DNA of 36,358 nucleotides, taken from NCBI RefSeq assembly GCF_022398325.1, contig NZ_JAKEVD010000021.1:1-36358 (forward strand), read 5' to 3'. The DNA is from Shewanella sp. Isolate13. Its GTDB lineage: Bacteria; Pseudomonadota; Gammaproteobacteria; Enterobacterales; Shewanellaceae. Shown here piece by piece: positions 16,539-26,849 of the stretch. Position 1 is the first letter of the stretch. Each line of letters begins with the position of its first letter. Below the pieces are notes generated by a model. It was not told the origin of the DNA. It ran no database searches and worked only from the letters and a program-made list of their open reading frames with translations. Both the position numbers and the translations under genes were made by a program.

Positions 16539-19055
16539 ATGAACAGACCATCTAAATTGGCCTCTGCGATTAAGTTTGGTTTAATCGCCTCGGTTTCTAC
16601 CAGCGCTTATACCGTGTCAAATACAGCGTTTGCTGAAGAAGTCGGTGCCGATGTAGAGCGCATTGCTGTTACCGGCTCCCGTATCCAGCGTCAAGATATG
16701 GAAACGGCGTCACCAGTAACAGTTATTGGCGCTGCAGAAATTCGTGCAGAAGGTTTTACTTCTGTTGATGAACTTCTACAGGCTCAAACATCAATGGCGG
16801 GCGCCGCTGTTGGTTCAAGTACAAACAATGGTGCAGACGGTGTTGCACAGGTTGACCTACGTGGTATGGGGTCACAGCGTACACTAGTACTATTGAACGG
16901 CCGTCGTATGGTGAACTCAGGTTCAGGTGCGGATAGCTCAGTCGATCTTAACGCTATCCCGGTAGCAATGATTGCACGTGTTGAAATCTTAAAAGACGGC
17001 GCATCTGCTGTTTATGGTTCAGACGCGATTGCGGGTGTGGTTAACATCATCACTAAGAAAGACTTTGAAGGTTTCCAAGTTGATGTTACCGGTGGCATGA
17101 CCGATAAGAGCGACGGCGAAAACGGCGAGATCAGTGCACTTTACGGATTCAATACCGACACGGGCAACTACACCTTTGGTGCAGCATACTCAGAGCGTAA
17201 AGGCGTAGTTCAGTCTGACCGTGATTGGACAGATCCAGGTTCAAGTTCATTCATTCCAAACGGCTCTTTGGGCGGCAAGGTTAAAGATGAGAATGGCAAC
17301 TGGGTTGACCGCGAAGAAGGTTACGATTACACCCAAGATAGCTTCTATCAAACACCAAACAAGCGTTACAGCTTATTTGCTAACATGACCCAAGAGCTAG
17401 GCGATGACATCGTCCTAACCGGTGATGTGCTTTACACTAAGCGTAAGTCTAACCAGCAGTTAGCACCGCAGCCAGCGAACATCATGCTAGATGTATGTGA
17501 AGCGGGTGATGATCCTATGACTTGCTTAGAGCTTGATCAAGACATGATTGACGCAGGCATCAAGCCAGATGACAAAGGTCAAGTTAACTACAGAAAGCGT
17601 ATGAATGACGTTGGTCCTCGTATCTATAGTCAAGATACTGATACTTGGAGGATCTCTGCAGGCCTAGAAGGTTCATTAGATATCAATACAGGTATGAACT
17701 GGGATGCGTCTTACACCTACGGCAACAACAAGGCTAAGACCAAGGTAGAAAACTCTATCAATGCAAACTTGATGGCAGATGCTATTTATGCGGATCAAGA
17801 TCCTTGGTTAACAGGTCAGCCAATGACCGACCAAGAGTTACTAAACAGCGTTGCATATACTGAAAATGCCGATGGTGGTAACGAGCAGCACGTATTCTCT
17901 GCAGGCCTAAACGGTGAGCTGTTTGACTTAGACGCAGGTGCTGTTGCTTTTGCAATCGGTGCGGAATACCGCTACGAAAGTGGCTATTACAATCCTGATC
18001 CAGTTGTAGTAGCAGGTGAAAGTACTGCAGCGCAGCAAGACCCTACAGACGGTAGCTACAACGTTATCTCTGTGTTCCAAGAGGTGAGTGTACCGTTTAC
18101 CGATAAGTTAACTGGTGAATTTGCATTACGCTTCGATGATTACTCAACATTTGGTAACGCATCGACTTGGAAGATTGGTTTAACTTATGAAGCGACCGAT
18201 GACTTAATGCTACGTGCCGTTGCCGCTACAGGTTTCCGTGCACCAAGTGTTAGTGAGCTATATGGCGGTGATTCAGGCTCTTACGACTACCTGACAGATC
18301 CTTGGGAAAATGAGCAAGACCCACAGATCTTAGTTAACCGTACATCGGATGAAGATCTTAAGCCTGAAGAGTCAGAGTCTTATACTGCAGGTCTAGTTTA
18401 CTCGCCAAGCTATGTTGATGGTTTGTCGTTAACCCTCGATTACTGGCGCTTTAAAGTTAAGAACGCGATTACCCGTCTTGACACACAAGCTGGCCTAGAT
18501 GCTTGTTATGCAGGTGATGCATCAGCATGTGAAACATTCAACATCGGTCCTAATGGTGACTTGTCTAACTTGACGAACTCATTGACTAACGTTGGTTTCC
18601 AAGACACGAGTGGTATCGACTTTAACTTAGCTTATAGCTTCGAAGTCTTGAATCTTGACTGGGTTGTGAGCAACGATACAACTTACTTGCTGAACTTTGA
18701 GCAAGACGGTAAAGATTATACCGGTACAATCGATGGTAACTTCGGTGCTTATGCCGAGTTCCGTAATAACTTCAGCATTAAAGCGGGTCAGGATGATTGG
18801 AGTGTAATGTACTTCAACCGTTACATCGGTGAAATGGATGACTTAGGCACAGGTGACACGGTAGATTCAGTTCTTTATCACAACATCTCTGCTTCTTACT
18901 TCATTAACGATGCTTGGATGCTAAGTGCTGGTGTTAAGAACTTTACTGATGAAGAGCCATCAAAAGTTTCTAACGGTAGCGACGGTGGTACTGTACCAGA
19001 GGTATATGACACTGTTGGTCGCACCTACTTTGCTGGTGTAACCATGAAGTTCTAA
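16539..19055 (+). CDS. TonB-dependent outer-membrane receptor
   Basis: An 838-residue receptor for energy-dependent uptake across the outer membrane. The signal peptide ends at about residue 32 (NTAFAEE) and a TonB-box-like stretch follows (VERIAVTGS). The plug domain (about 48-170) has DLRGMGSQRTLVLLNGRR and the DGASAVYGSDAIAGVVNII signature. A long beta-barrel follows and ends in Phe (AGVTMKF), as required for outer-membrane insertion. The style is the large Shewanella/Alteromonas TonB group often linked to sugars, peptides or other carbon compounds rather than classic siderophores, but the substrate cannot be told. Three Cys pairs in loops are visible (for example DVCEAGDDPMTCLE). There is no neighbouring transporter or enzyme. 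It has a long leader with a CRP-like site and a strong terminator. Confidence 0.93.
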   Translation: MNRPSKLASAIKFGLIASVSTSAYTVSNTAFAEEVGADVERIAVTGSRIQRQDMETASPVTVIGAAEIRAEGFTSVDELLQAQTSMAGAAVGSSTNNGADGVAQVDLRGMGSQRTLVLLNGRRMVNSGSGADSSVDLNAIPVAMIARVEILKDGASAVYGSDAIAGVVNIITKKDFEGFQVDVTGGMTDKSDGENGEISALYGFNTDTGNYTFGAAYSERKGVVQSDRDWTDPGSSSFIPNGSLGGKVKDENGNWVDREEGYDYTQDSFYQTPNKRYSLFANMTQELGDDIVLTGDVLYTKRKSNQQLAPQPANIMLDVCEAGDDPMTCLELDQDMIDAGIKPDDKGQVNYRKRMNDVGPRIYSQDTDTWRISAGLEGSLDINTGMNWDASYTYGNNKAKTKVENSINANLMADAIYADQDPWLTGQPMTDQELLNSVAYTENADGGNEQHVFSAGLNGELFDLDAGAVAFAIGAEYRYESGYYNPDPVVVAGESTAAQQDPTDGSYNVISVFQEVSVPFTDKLTGEFALRFDDYSTFGNASTWKIGLTYEATDDLMLRAVAATGFRAPSVSELYGGDSGSYDYLTDPWENEQDPQILVNRTSDEDLKPEESESYTAGLVYSPSYVDGLSLTLDYWRFKVKNAITRLDTQAGLDACYAGDASACETFNIGPNGDLSNLTNSLTNVGFQDTSGIDFNLAYSFEVLNLDWVVSNDTTYLLNFEQDGKDYTGTIDGNFGAYAEFRNNFSIKAGQDDWSVMYFNRYIGEMDDLGTGDTVDSVLYHNISASYFINDAWMLSAGVKNFTDEEPSKVSNGSDGGTVPEVYDTVGRTYFAGVTMKF

Positions 19056-19080
19056 ATAGCGTTTGCTATTAACCTTAAAG

Positions 19081-19106
19081 AAAAAGCGCCGTAAGGCGCT
19101 TTTTTA
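19081..19106. terminator. Terminator between the TonB receptor gene and gloA
   Basis: AAAAAGCGCC pairs with GGCGCTTTTT-type sequence around a GTAA loop and continues into a T run (19081-19106). The A-rich left arm means it can also end gloA transcripts on the minus strand. Confidence 0.85.
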
Positions 19107-19141
19107 TTGGCTGATAAAGGCGAAGTTAACGATTGAAAAGG

Positions 19142-19552
19142 TTAACCTAAGCCTTTTTCTGCAGAGCTCATCTGAATAAATTCAATCTTATAACCGTCAG
19201 GATCTTCTACAAAGGCGATCTCTGTCGTGCCGCCAGCAACTGGGCCTGCAGGGCGAATAACTTTACCCCCTGCAGCGGCGATAGCATCACAGCGGGCATA
19301 GATATCCTCTTCGCCGATAGCGATATGGCCAAAGGCGTTACCGTGATCATAAGACTCTGTGCCCCAGTTATAGGTCAGCTCAATTACCGCGCTACCCGTC
19401 GATTCTTCGTCGTAGCCGACAAAAGCCAGAGTATATTTATATTCATTGTTTTCGCTTTGTCTAAGTAGCTTCATGCCTAAGACTTTGGTGTAAAACTCGA
19501 TACTGCGTTCAAGGTTACCAACGCGGAGCATGGTATGTAGTAGTTGTGCCAT
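19142..19552 (-). CDS. gloA: Lactoylglutathione lyase (glyoxalase I)
   Basis: A 136-residue enzyme that converts the methylglyoxal-glutathione hemithioacetal to S-lactoylglutathione. The start is set at 19552 ([20 protein letters not shown]), which gives the usual bacterial length; the reading frame stays open 37 codons upstream, but that stretch does not look like glyoxalase. The four metal ligands are present: His6 (LLHTM), Glu in VIELTYNWG, His in FGHIAI and Glu in YKIEFIQ. The lack of long insertions fits the Ni-type bacterial class. It is a single gene, convergent with the TonB receptor gene and divergent from ynhF. Confidence 0.95.
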   Translation of the reverse strand: MAQLLHTMLRVGNLERSIEFYTKVLGMKLLRQSENNEYKYTLAFVGYDEESTGSAVIELTYNWGTESYDHGNAFGHIAIGEEDIYARCDAIAAAGGKVIRPAGPVAGGTTEIAFVEDPDGYKIEFIQMSSAEKGLG

Positions 19553-19735
19553 GATAAATATCCAAGTAATAGGGTGTGAGCTGAAGTATATCGAAATTAA
19601 TGATGATAGATACACTTTGTAAAAATTGAGCGAGATCAATTTCTTTAGTCTGGCATGGATCACAAAATACCTAAATTACTCTGGGAAACTCCCCTGTTTC
19701 TTATACTATTAGCTAAGTATTTTAAGGAGAACATC

Positions 19736-19819
19736 ATGCAAACTGAACTGAAAATGTCACTGGCTCTTACAGCAATTATTGCTGCGTTTTTAACTGTTTT
19801 CTTTATCTGTATGTACTAA
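19736..19819 (+). CDS. ynhF: YnhF-type single-helix membrane microprotein
   Basis: A 27-residue ORF (MQTELKMSLALTA..., ending FFICMY) with a strong AAGGAG site 6 bases before the ATG and a perfect terminator 8 bases after the stop. The product is a short polar N-terminus and one membrane helix. The start pattern Met-x-Thr-(Asp/Glu)-Leu-Lys-x-Ser-Leu is the one I recall for the YnhF family of enterobacteria and vibrios. Family members have no settled function. A -10 like TATACT (19702-19707) lies upstream, without a clear -35. Length-based gene callers would miss it. Confidence 0.75.
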   Translation: MQTELKMSLALTAIIAAFLTVFFICMY

Positions 19820-19826
19820 GCGTACG

Positions 19827-19865
19827 GATACAAAAAAAGCCGCTATTAGCGGCTTTTTTTGTATC
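19827..19865. terminator. Bidirectional terminator between ynhF and nth
   Basis: An 18-bp perfect stem (19827-19844 with 19848-19865) encloses a 3-base loop, with seven A residues in one arm and seven T in the other. It serves both ynhF on the plus strand and the rnf-nth operon on the minus strand. Confidence 0.9.
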
Positions 19866-19928
19866 TATACCTAGGTCAACCTAGCTAAGCCTTGAATCGG
19901 CTAAAGCTAAATTTAAGGCTAAACTGGA

Positions 19929-20570
19929 TCACTCATCAGGGTAGACTTTGTCTTTAAATTCACATAAGTCTTCAATGATACAGCTGCCGCAGCGCGGTTT
20001 ACGGGCGATACAGGTATAACGACCGTGCAGGATCAGCCAGTGGTGTACATCGACCTTAAACTCGGCTGGCACCACTTTCAGTAGCTTCTTTTCCACTTCG
20101 ACAACATTTTTACCCATGGCGAACTTGGTTCTGTTTGAAACCCTGTCGATATGGGTGTCGACAGCAATCGTTGGCCAGCCAAAAGCGGTGTTTAACACCA
20201 CATTAGCCGTCTTTCTGCCAACGCCAGGAAGCGATTCAAGGGCTTCTCTGTCTTCTGGTACCTCGCCGTTATACTTCTCGACTAAGATCTCACAGGCTTT
20301 GACCACATTGATGGCCTTGTTGTTATACAGGCCAATGGTTTTGATGTAAGGCTTTAAGCCCTCAACCCCTAAGTCTGCGATGGCCTGAGCGGTATTCGCT
20401 ACCGGAAAGAGTTTATCGGTGGCCTTATTAACACTTACATCGGTTGCTTGGGCTGATAATGTGACGGCAACGAGCAACTCAAACGGACTTGAGAAATTAA
20501 GTTCAGTTTCTGGATGAGGGTTATGTTCTCTAAGCCTTTCAAGGATCAGCCGACGTTTCTCTGCGTTCAT
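19929..20570 (-). CDS. nth: Endonuclease III (DNA glycosylase/AP lyase)
   Basis: A 213-residue base-excision repair enzyme for oxidised pyrimidines. The helix-hairpin-helix LPGVGRKTANVV carries catalytic Lys120, and AVDTHIDR carries Asp138, both at the E. coli positions. The C-terminal iron-sulfur loop is C-x6-C-x2-C-x5-C (CIARKPRCGSCIIEDLC). It follows rnfE after a 70-base gap, the classical rnf-nth arrangement of gammaproteobacteria, and is probably co-transcribed with it. Confidence 0.97.
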   Translation of the reverse strand: MNAEKRRLILERLREHNPHPETELNFSSPFELLVAVTLSAQATDVSVNKATDKLFPVANTAQAIADLGVEGLKPYIKTIGLYNNKAINVVKACEILVEKYNGEVPEDREALESLPGVGRKTANVVLNTAFGWPTIAVDTHIDRVSNRTKFAMGKNVVEVEKKLLKVVPAEFKVDVHHWLILHGRYTCIARKPRCGSCIIEDLCEFKDKVYPDE

Positions 20571-20640
20571 TATCTCGTATCCGTCTCGTTTGTTATTGTA
20601 ATGCTTGCTGCTTCTCTCATTGCGCTAGTGCACTAATGGG

Positions 20641-21336
20641 TTAATTCACTTTGGTAATGCGTGCACGTGTCGGCGCTTCTTGTTCCACTTTAGGCTGCCT
20701 AGACGCCAAGTACTGGTCGATAACGTTTTTAAGTGCGATTAACAAGCCCATGCCGATAAAAGCACCGGGCGGTAGCATAGCTAATAGGAAGCTAGTATCG
20801 ACTTGCCAAATATGGATGGTTAATGACTTAGCCCACTCGCCGAGTAACTGATCAGCGCCATAAAATAGCGTGCCTTGACCCAATATTTCTCGAGCCGCGC
20901 CTAAAATAGATAGGACTAAGGTGAAACCTAAGCCCATCATCAGCCCGTCAAAGGCTGATTTGGCGACATTATTACGAGAGGCAAAGGCTTCCGCACGACC
21001 GATAATCACACAGTTGGTGACGATGAGCGGCAAGAAAATACCCAGCGACAGGTATAGGCCATAAGCGTATGCGTTGATAAGTAGCTGCACCGTGGTCACA
21101 AGCGCGGCAATGATCATCACAAACACAGGAATACGGATCTCTTTAGGGACAAAGTCTCGCACCAAAGACACTAGGATGTTGGAGCCAATCAATACCAACA
21201 TGGTCGCGAGTCCTAGACCTAAGGCGTTGGTTAAGGTTGCGGTAACCGCGAGAAGAGGGCATAGCCCGAGAAGCTGTACCAGTCCTGGATTATTTCTCCA
21301 AAGACCTTGTTTGGCTAGCTCTTTATAATCACTCAT
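20641..21336 (-). CDS. rnfE: Rnf electron transport complex subunit E
   Basis: About 231 residues from the ATG at 21336, which overlaps the rnfG stop by 4 bases; the TTG at 21351 is less likely. It is an integral membrane protein with about six helices, homologous to RnfA and NqrD. Internal segments such as [20 protein letters not shown] match the family. With RnfA it forms the pseudo-symmetric membrane core thought to carry electrons and ions across the membrane. In E. coli the same complex (RsxE) helps keep SoxR reduced. Confidence 0.96.
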   Translation of the reverse strand: MSDYKELAKQGLWRNNPGLVQLLGLCPLLAVTATLTNALGLGLATMLVLIGSNILVSLVRDFVPKEIRIPVFVMIIAALVTTVQLLINAYAYGLYLSLGIFLPLIVTNCVIIGRAEAFASRNNVAKSAFDGLMMGLGFTLVLSILGAAREILGQGTLFYGADQLLGEWAKSLTIHIWQVDTSFLLAMLPPGAFIGMGLLIALKNVIDQYLASRQPKVEQEAPTRARITKVN

Positions 21337-21968
21337 TTTCCAACCTCGCAATTGGCAGGTGCCGATAACAGCTGTGCCTTATTAGCATTAAAATAGCTAA
21401 CGGCATTTCTGACCGCTTTGACATAGGCGCGTGGCGTGATGGTCGCGCCAGTAAATTGGTCTATGTCACCGCCGTCTTTTTTAACATTCCAGCGCTTATC
21501 TTTATCTGACAGTAAAAACAGTCCGTCGAATGAGCGCACCCAGTCAGACTTTCTCAGTTCAATCTTATCACCCAGACCTGGTGTTTCTTGGTGGGATAGG
21601 GTGCGAACGCCTAACACCTCTCCTTTATCGCTTATGCCGACAATGATGCGAATATTGCCGTTGTAACCGTCGGGAGCGATAGTTTCAATGGCGATAGCAA
21701 CGCCTTTGTTATTCTTTGTCGCGATATAAGCGGGCAGGGCGTTGTCAGTGCCTAAAAACTCTACCGAGTTGAGCAAGATACAGTGAGCGGTGAGTTCGTT
21801 GTCGTGGATCTCATCAGGAATGATTTGATGGAGTACACGCGCTAGCTCAATCTGTTCTTGTTGCTTAATTTTATCGTAAGTAAATTGGTTCACTGCAGCG
21901 ACTAGGCCTGTGCACAAGAGCGCAAAAAGACCGAGAAGCAAACCATTCTTTAACATTGATTTTTTCAA
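21333..21968 (-). CDS. rnfG: Rnf electron transport complex subunit G
   Basis: A 211-residue subunit with one N-terminal membrane helix ([17 protein letters not shown]) and a periplasmic FMN-binding domain. TGATIT (in [12 protein letters not shown]) is the covalent flavin attachment motif, where FMN is joined to the second Thr. The start is probably TTG at 21968 (MKKSMLKNG...), with GAGAA about 7 bases upstream; an ATG at 21956 lacks a ribosome site. It lies 18 bases after rnfD and overlaps rnfE. Confidence 0.95.
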   Translation of the reverse strand: MKKSMLKNGLLLGLFALLCTGLVAAVNQFTYDKIKQQEQIELARVLHQIIPDEIHDNELTAHCILLNSVEFLGTDNALPAYIATKNNKGVAIAIETIAPDGYNGNIRIIVGISDKGEVLGVRTLSHQETPGLGDKIELRKSDWVRSFDGLFLLSDKDKRWNVKKDGGDIDQFTGATITPRAYVKAVRNAVSYFNANKAQLLSAPANCEVGK

Positions 21969-21986
21969 AATAAATTCTCTTTATGC

Positions 21987-23039
21987 TCAGTTGCCCGTAC
22001 GGTGACCATAAGTGCGAGGCTTGACGTAATAATCGATAAACGGTGCGCAGAGGTTCGCCAGTAAGACTGCGAATGCAAAAGCGTCTGGGTAGCCGCCATA
22101 GGTGCGAATAACATAGACCAATACACCGATAAGGGTGCCGAACAGTAGGCGTCCTCGAACACTGGTTGCTGCGGTAACGGGATCGGTTGCGATAAAAAAT
22201 GCTGCAAGCATGGTTGCACCGGAAAAAAGCTGTAGCAACGGCCCAACGTGGGTATCTGGGCTGAGTAGATAACCAAAACTGCTACAGATAAATAGGGAAC
22301 CTAGAATCGCAAAACTGATATGCCAGCGGATAACCTTGAGCTTTAACATGACAAGACCGCCCGCAAGGTAGGCCATGTTGACCCAAAACCAACCGATTCC
22401 GTAGCCGTCACTAAATATCGCTTTGCTTAGGCTTTCAGAGGTCGTTAATCCTAAAGAGAGATCCGTCTTAACGGTATCGAGCGGGGTTGCCATTGCGATG
22501 CCATCAAAGCCGAGTTTATAAAGGTTTAGCTGCTCGGCACTCATGGAGCCGAAAATGGCCTCAAGCGTTAAGCCAATATCCATTGGATTTTGAGCTATAG
22601 CCGTTGGAATCGACCAGCTCGTCATCTGTACTGGAAACGAGATGAGCAGCATGACATAGGCGGCCATTGCTGGATTGAAGATATTTTGTCCTAGACCACC
22701 ATAGAGCTGCTTAACCAGAACGATGGCGAACAGGGTGCCTATCACCACCAACCACCAAGGCGCGATGGGGGGAATGGCAACACCAATCAATATTGCCGTT
22801 AATACGGCGCTGTTATCGCTAATCGTTGCAAGTACGGCGCGCTTTCTAAGGGCGAGCACCGCGGCTTCTGCTGCCAATGCGACAGCAATGGCTAGCATGA
22901 CTTGTATGAGCACGCCCCAGCCGAAGAAATAGCATTGGGCAGCAATACCCGGCAGGGCACATAAAATAACCCGGCGCATCACACTTTGGGTCTGTAGTTT
23001 CACCTTCAAATGAGGTGATGAGGCTAACTTAAACGCCAT
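21987..23039 (-). CDS. rnfD: Rnf electron transport complex subunit D
   Basis: A 350-residue NqrB/RnfD family membrane protein with about nine or ten helices. It has a covalent FMN attachment motif SGAT (in [11 protein letters not shown]) and the conserved [19 protein letters not shown] segment. It passes electrons within the complex and forms part of the ion path. The ATG at 23039 has AAGGA upstream and lies 3 bases after the rnfC stop. Confidence 0.96.
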   Translation of the reverse strand: MAFKLASSPHLKVKLQTQSVMRRVILCALPGIAAQCYFFGWGVLIQVMLAIAVALAAEAAVLALRKRAVLATISDNSAVLTAILIGVAIPPIAPWWLVVIGTLFAIVLVKQLYGGLGQNIFNPAMAAYVMLLISFPVQMTSWSIPTAIAQNPMDIGLTLEAIFGSMSAEQLNLYKLGFDGIAMATPLDTVKTDLSLGLTTSESLSKAIFSDGYGIGWFWVNMAYLAGGLVMLKLKVIRWHISFAILGSLFICSSFGYLLSPDTHVGPLLQLFSGATMLAAFFIATDPVTAATSVRGRLLFGTLIGVLVYVIRTYGGYPDAFAFAVLLANLCAPFIDYYVKPRTYGHRTGN

Positions 23040-23042
23040 GGT

Positions 23043-25598
23043 TTATTCCTTCTCCTGCAATTTTTGTTGCAATTTTTTCGCTTTTGCCTTGGCGACTGCG
23101 GCGGCGATGCGCGCTTTTTTCGCATCTTCGGCTGACAGGGCTTGGGTGGACTTCGTCTCAACTAGCGCTGGTTCGACCGATTCAGTGACTGAAGTCTCGG
23201 TGTTCGATAAGCTTGCATCAGAGCTTTGAACATCAGAGCTTTGAGCTACAGGGGGGTCACTAGGCTGAGGCTCTGCGCCCTGAGACTGCTTCTTGGCTTT
23301 AGCCTTAGCAACTGCGGCGGCGATACGTGCTTTTTTCACATCATCGGCCGATTCTGTTACAGAAGTCTGAGTGACAGAAGTCTGTGTATCTAAAGTTTGA
23401 GGAGCAGAGCTTTCACTAGGCTGAGGCTCTTCGCCCTGAGACTGCTTCTTGGCCTTAGCTTTAGCTACTGCGGCGGCGATACGTGCTTTTTTCACATCAT
23501 CGGCCGATTCTGTTACAGAAGCCTGAGTGACAGAAGTCTGTGTATCTAAAGTTTGAGGAGCTGAGCTTTCACTAGGCTGAGGCTCTTCGCCCTGAGACTG
23601 TTTTTTGGCCTTAGCTTTAGCAACTGCGGCGGCGATACGCGCTTTTTTCGCGTCATCAGCCGAGGGCTTGTTTTCCTCGCGGTTCAGCTGCTGCTCTGTG
23701 TCACCGGTTTTGGCGGCCTGCGCCGCTTTCTTAGCCTTGGCACGGGCGATGGCAGCCGCCACTTGCGCTTTCTTGTCGGTGACAGCGGTATCGACAGGCC
23801 CAGTATTAACCTCAGTATTAACCTCAGCTTTAGCATCGACTTCAGCTGAGTCAGCTTGCGCAGCTTTCTTGGCTTTAGCGCGGGCAATGGCTGCTGCCAC
23901 CTGCGCTTTCTTATCGGTTAGCGGTGCCGCATCGGCTGTTTGACTGTCATCAGGTTGAGCGTTTGTATTGCCTTTCTTAGCTTTAGCTCGGGCAATCGCT
24001 GCTGCAACTTGGGCTTTTTTATCTTCTACTGAAGGTGCTGTCTCACTTTGCTGGCTTTCAGCTGCTTTCTTAGCCTTAATACGCGCCATCGCTTCGGCGA
24101 CAGCGTCTCTATCGCCGCTAGACATCGTCGTCTTGCGTCGTTCAGCAGCTTCTTTGGCTTTGGCCTCTCGAGCAAGCTTTTCTTCTTCTAAGCGCTGCAC
24201 TCTTGCTTCGAAACGTTGCTTCGCAAAGTCTGCCTGTTTCTTCTCTTCTGTTTGGGTGCGTATTGCAGATTTAGCGATACGGTAATACTCCACTAGGGGA
24301 ATATCACTCGGGCAAACATAGCTACAGCAACCACATTCGATACAATCATGTAGGTTAAAGCTCGCGGCCTTATCGTACTCTTCGGCTTTGGCATGCCAAA
24401 ACAGTTGCTGTGGTAACAGCAGAGTCGGGCAGACGGCAGCGCATTCACCGCAGCGAATGCAGGGTTTTTCAGCTTGTTCTGGCGCGATCTCTTCACTGCT
24501 TGGCAGTAGCACGCAGTTTGTACCCTTGAGCACGGGCGCTGAGATATCTGGCAGAGAGTGACCCATCATAGGACCACCAATAATTACTTTGTCTTGGGTT
24601 AGATTGCCGTTAAAGCCAAGCTGTTGTAGCAGATGACTTACAGGCGTGCCAATCGGAACCCAGTAGTTACCCGGCGTTTGGCTGTTTAAGCCCGTCACTG
24701 TTACCACGCGGCGGGTCAATGCTTGGCCGTTTACAACTGCATCGTGGATAGCGTAAGCGGTACCGACATTTTGCACTAACATGCCTAATTGAGCTGGGAT
24801 AGAGCCCGATGGCACCTCTTGACCAGTTAAGATTTGAATTAACTGTTTCTCACCACCTGATGGGTACTTGGTCGGAACGGCTGTGATCCTGGCGCTATCT
24901 GTCGCTAACTCGCTGCGATTAAGCGCATGTTGCATTGCTTCAATCGCCTCGGGCTTGTTATCTTCGATGGCAATAATGATGCGCTTTGGCTTGAGCAGTC
25001 TCTGAATAATAGCAATTCCGGAGAGGATCTCATCGCTATGCTCGCGCATCAGACGATCATCTGAAGTGATATAGGGTTCGCACTCGATACCGTTAATTAT
25101 AACCAGTTCGATATCACTGGCGGGGCTGAGCTTAATGTGGGTTGGAAAAGCCGCTCCCCCTAGGCCTGCAATACCGGCTTGCTGAATCTTGCTCAGGATC
25201 TCTTGATTGCTTAACGCTGCTACATCGGCTGCAATAACCTCGACCGATTCATCTAGGCCATCAGCATCGATAACGCAGCTCAGTACTGCAATACCAGATG
25301 CATGATTGCTTGGCATCGGTTGTATCTTGCTGATAACACCTGAGGTGGGCGCGTGTACAGGGCTGTACGCGAAGCTCGTTCCCTTAGTTAGGCTCTGACC
25401 CTTTAGGACGCGATCGCCAACCTTTACCGTGAGCAGGGCACTATCGCCAACTTGTGTCAGGGGCAAAATATACTTAACGGCAAGTGGCAGTTCGCTGATA
25501 GTGGTTTTGTTAGAAAGCGTTTTTAATTCTGGAGGATGAACACCACCATGTGAGCGCCAAAGCGTCCCTTTATCAATTTGCTCTAATAAAGTTAACAC
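23043..25598 (-). CDS. rnfC: Rnf electron transport complex subunit C with long repeat tail
   Basis: An 851-residue subunit that takes electrons from NADH on the cytosolic face. The N-terminal part (about 1-370) holds the NADH/FMN domain with the glycine-rich [16 protein letters not shown]. Two 4Fe-4S motifs follow, [12 protein letters not shown] (380-391) and [12 protein letters not shown] (419-430). From about 445 a charged coiled-coil region leads into an Ala/Lys-rich tail with seven clear copies and one weak copy of a KKAxxAAAxAxAKAKK unit. The start is GTG, overlapping rnfB by 7 bases, with GAGG upstream. RnfC of gammaproteobacteria commonly has such a tail, but this one is long and part of it is a recent DNA duplication (see repeat entry). 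Confidence 0.96.
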   Translation of the reverse strand: MLTLLEQIDKGTLWRSHGGVHPPELKTLSNKTTISELPLAVKYILPLTQVGDSALLTVKVGDRVLKGQSLTKGTSFAYSPVHAPTSGVISKIQPMPSNHASGIAVLSCVIDADGLDESVEVIAADVAALSNQEILSKIQQAGIAGLGGAAFPTHIKLSPASDIELVIINGIECEPYITSDDRLMREHSDEILSGIAIIQRLLKPKRIIIAIEDNKPEAIEAMQHALNRSELATDSARITAVPTKYPSGGEKQLIQILTGQEVPSGSIPAQLGMLVQNVGTAYAIHDAVVNGQALTRRVVTVTGLNSQTPGNYWVPIGTPVSHLLQQLGFNGNLTQDKVIIGGPMMGHSLPDISAPVLKGTNCVLLPSSEEIAPEQAEKPCIRCGECAAVCPTLLLPQQLFWHAKAEEYDKAASFNLHDCIECGCCSYVCPSDIPLVEYYRIAKSAIRTQTEEKKQADFAKQRFEARVQRLEEEKLAREAKAKEAAERRKTTMSSGDRDAVAEAMARIKAKKAAESQQSETAPSVEDKKAQVAAAIARAKAKKGNTNAQPDDSQTADAAPLTDKKAQVAAAIARAKAKKAAQADSAEVDAKAEVNTEVNTGPVDTAVTDKKAQVAAAIARAKAKKAAQAAKTGDTEQQLNREENKPSADDAKKARIAAAVAKAKAKKQSQGEEPQPSESSAPQTLDTQTSVTQASVTESADDVKKARIAAAVAKAKAKKQSQGEEPQPSESSAPQTLDTQTSVTQTSVTESADDVKKARIAAAVAKAKAKKQSQGAEPQPSDPPVAQSSDVQSSDASLSNTETSVTESVEPALVETKSTQALSAEDAKKARIAAAVAKAKAKKLQQKLQEKE
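23257..23645. repeat. 156-bp tandem repeat inside rnfC
   Basis: About two and a half copies of a 156-bp unit (52 codons) lie head to tail, for example the same TCACTAGGCTGAGGCTC start at 23257, 23413 and 23569. The second and third copies differ by only a few bases. Because the unit is a multiple of three, gain or loss keeps the reading frame. Each unit encodes one [16 protein letters not shown] helix plus a Ser/Thr/Gln-rich linker. Confidence 0.9.
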
Positions 25599-26161
25599 GG
25601 CTTATCCTCTTGCAACTGCTTAACAGGAATGGCATTGAGTTGCCAGTTCCAAGTCTTGGTGGTTTGTTCTACGGGTAGCATGTCAATACAGTCTACCGGG
25701 CAGGGCGCAACGCAGAGATCACAGCCCGTGCAGTAGTCGGTAATAACGGTATGCATCAACTTGCCCGACCCCAAAATCGCATCGACAGGGCAGGCTTGAA
25801 TGCACTTGGTGCAGCCAATACATTCCTCTTCACGAATAAAGGCAACTTTTTTTACTTGAACGGCTTCAGTGGCGTTAAGTGGCTCGGGTTCGACCCCCAT
25901 CAGATCGGCTAGCTTTTCCATGGTTGCGGTGCCGCCCGGCGGACACTTGTTGACCTTGTCGCCGTTAGCAATGGCTTCGGCATAAGGGCGACAACCAGGG
26001 TAACCACACTGGCCACATTGTGTCTGTGGCAGTAGCGCTTCGATTTGATCGGTAAGGGGGTTGCCTTCAACTTTAAATTTCTCAGCGGCAAATCCAAGTA
26101 AGACACCGAAGACGAGCGCGAGTATTGTAAGTACAACAATAGCGATGACGATAGCAGACAT
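25592..26161 (-). CDS. rnfB: Rnf electron transport complex subunit B
   Basis: A 189-residue ferredoxin-like subunit. One N-terminal membrane helix is followed by a Cys motif ([11 protein letters not shown] ... KCPPGG) for one 4Fe-4S cluster. Two ferredoxin motifs follow, [12 protein letters not shown] and [12 protein letters not shown], separated by about 20 residues. It exchanges electrons with soluble ferredoxin in the complex. It begins 2 bases after the rnfA stop. Confidence 0.97.
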   Translation of the reverse strand: MSAIVIAIVVLTILALVFGVLLGFAAEKFKVEGNPLTDQIEALLPQTQCGQCGYPGCRPYAEAIANGDKVNKCPPGGTATMEKLADLMGVEPEPLNATEAVQVKKVAFIREEECIGCTKCIQACPVDAILGSGKLMHTVITDYCTGCDLCVAPCPVDCIDMLPVEQTTKTWNWQLNAIPVKQLQEDKPC

Positions 26162-26163
26162 GT

Positions 26164-26742
26164 TTATTTAACTAACCCCGTGAATCCCATAAACGCAAGT
26201 GACATCAGTCCAGCCGTAACCATTGCGATAGCCCCACCTTTAAATGGCGTAGGAACATCGGCAGCGGCAAGGCGCTCTCGCATGGCGGAGAATAGAATCA
26301 GAACCAGTGAAAAGCCAACAGCAGCGCCAAATCCAAAGATAGCTGATTCAATAAAACCATGTTTTTCATTGATATTAAGAAGCGCGACACCGAGTACGGC
26401 ACAGTTAGTGGTGATTAAAGGCAGGTAAATGCCTAGCGCACGATGCAAGGAGGCACTGGTTTTTTGAACTAGCATCTCAGTAAACTGCACGACAACGGCA
26501 ATCACGAGAATAAAGCTCATCGTTCGCAGATAGCCTAGGTCAAACGGCAGTAATAAATACTGATTAACCAGGTAGCTTAAGATAGAGGCCAGCGTTAACA
26601 CAAACGTTGTCGCCATCGACATGCCGATGGCTGACTCCAGTTTGCTAGATACCCCCATGAAGGGGCAAAGGCCAAGAAATTTTACTAATACGAAGTTGTT
26701 GACCAGCACTGTGCCGATCAATAACAGGAGATATTCGCTCAT
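26164..26742 (-). CDS. rnfA: Rnf electron transport complex subunit A
   Basis: A 192-residue membrane protein of about six helices, the partner of RnfE. The segment [22 protein letters not shown] and a later [18 protein letters not shown] are typical of RnfA. Both carry a conserved Cys known in this family to bind an intramembrane iron-sulfur centre with RnfE. It is the first gene of rnfABCDGE, and the -35/-10 pair at 26777-26805 may be the operon promoter. Confidence 0.97.
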   Translation of the reverse strand: MSEYLLLLIGTVLVNNFVLVKFLGLCPFMGVSSKLESAIGMSMATTFVLTLASILSYLVNQYLLLPFDLGYLRTMSFILVIAVVVQFTEMLVQKTSASLHRALGIYLPLITTNCAVLGVALLNINEKHGFIESAIFGFGAAVGFSLVLILFSAMRERLAAADVPTPFKGGAIAMVTAGLMSLAFMGFTGLVK

Positions 26743-26776
26743 CTCTAATCAATTTGTTAGACAGAATTACCGCTAT

Positions 26777-26805
26777 TATCGGCTTTTCCTAAGCCATTAA
26801 CAACA
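26777..26805 (-). promoter_or_regulatory. Possible promoter of rnfABCDGE-nth
   Basis: On the minus strand TTGTTA (-35, 26800-26805) and GATAAT (-10, 26777-26782) have a 17-base spacer, 35 bases upstream of the rnfA start. Without it the operon would be read from the upstream degenerate GGDEF-EAL gene. Confidence 0.45.
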
Positions 26806-26849
26806 CATAGAAAGCAAGGATAAAAAGTTTGCTTTATAAATAGTCAGAA

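Noticed and set aside
21965..22276. 103-codon minus-strand ORF within rnfD
   Set aside because: It overlaps conserved rnfD sequence, including the flavin-site region, in another frame.
23605..23943. 112-codon alanine-rich ORF on the plus strand
   Set aside because: It is the antisense shadow of the Ala/Lys repeats in rnfC, with no ribosome site or independent support.
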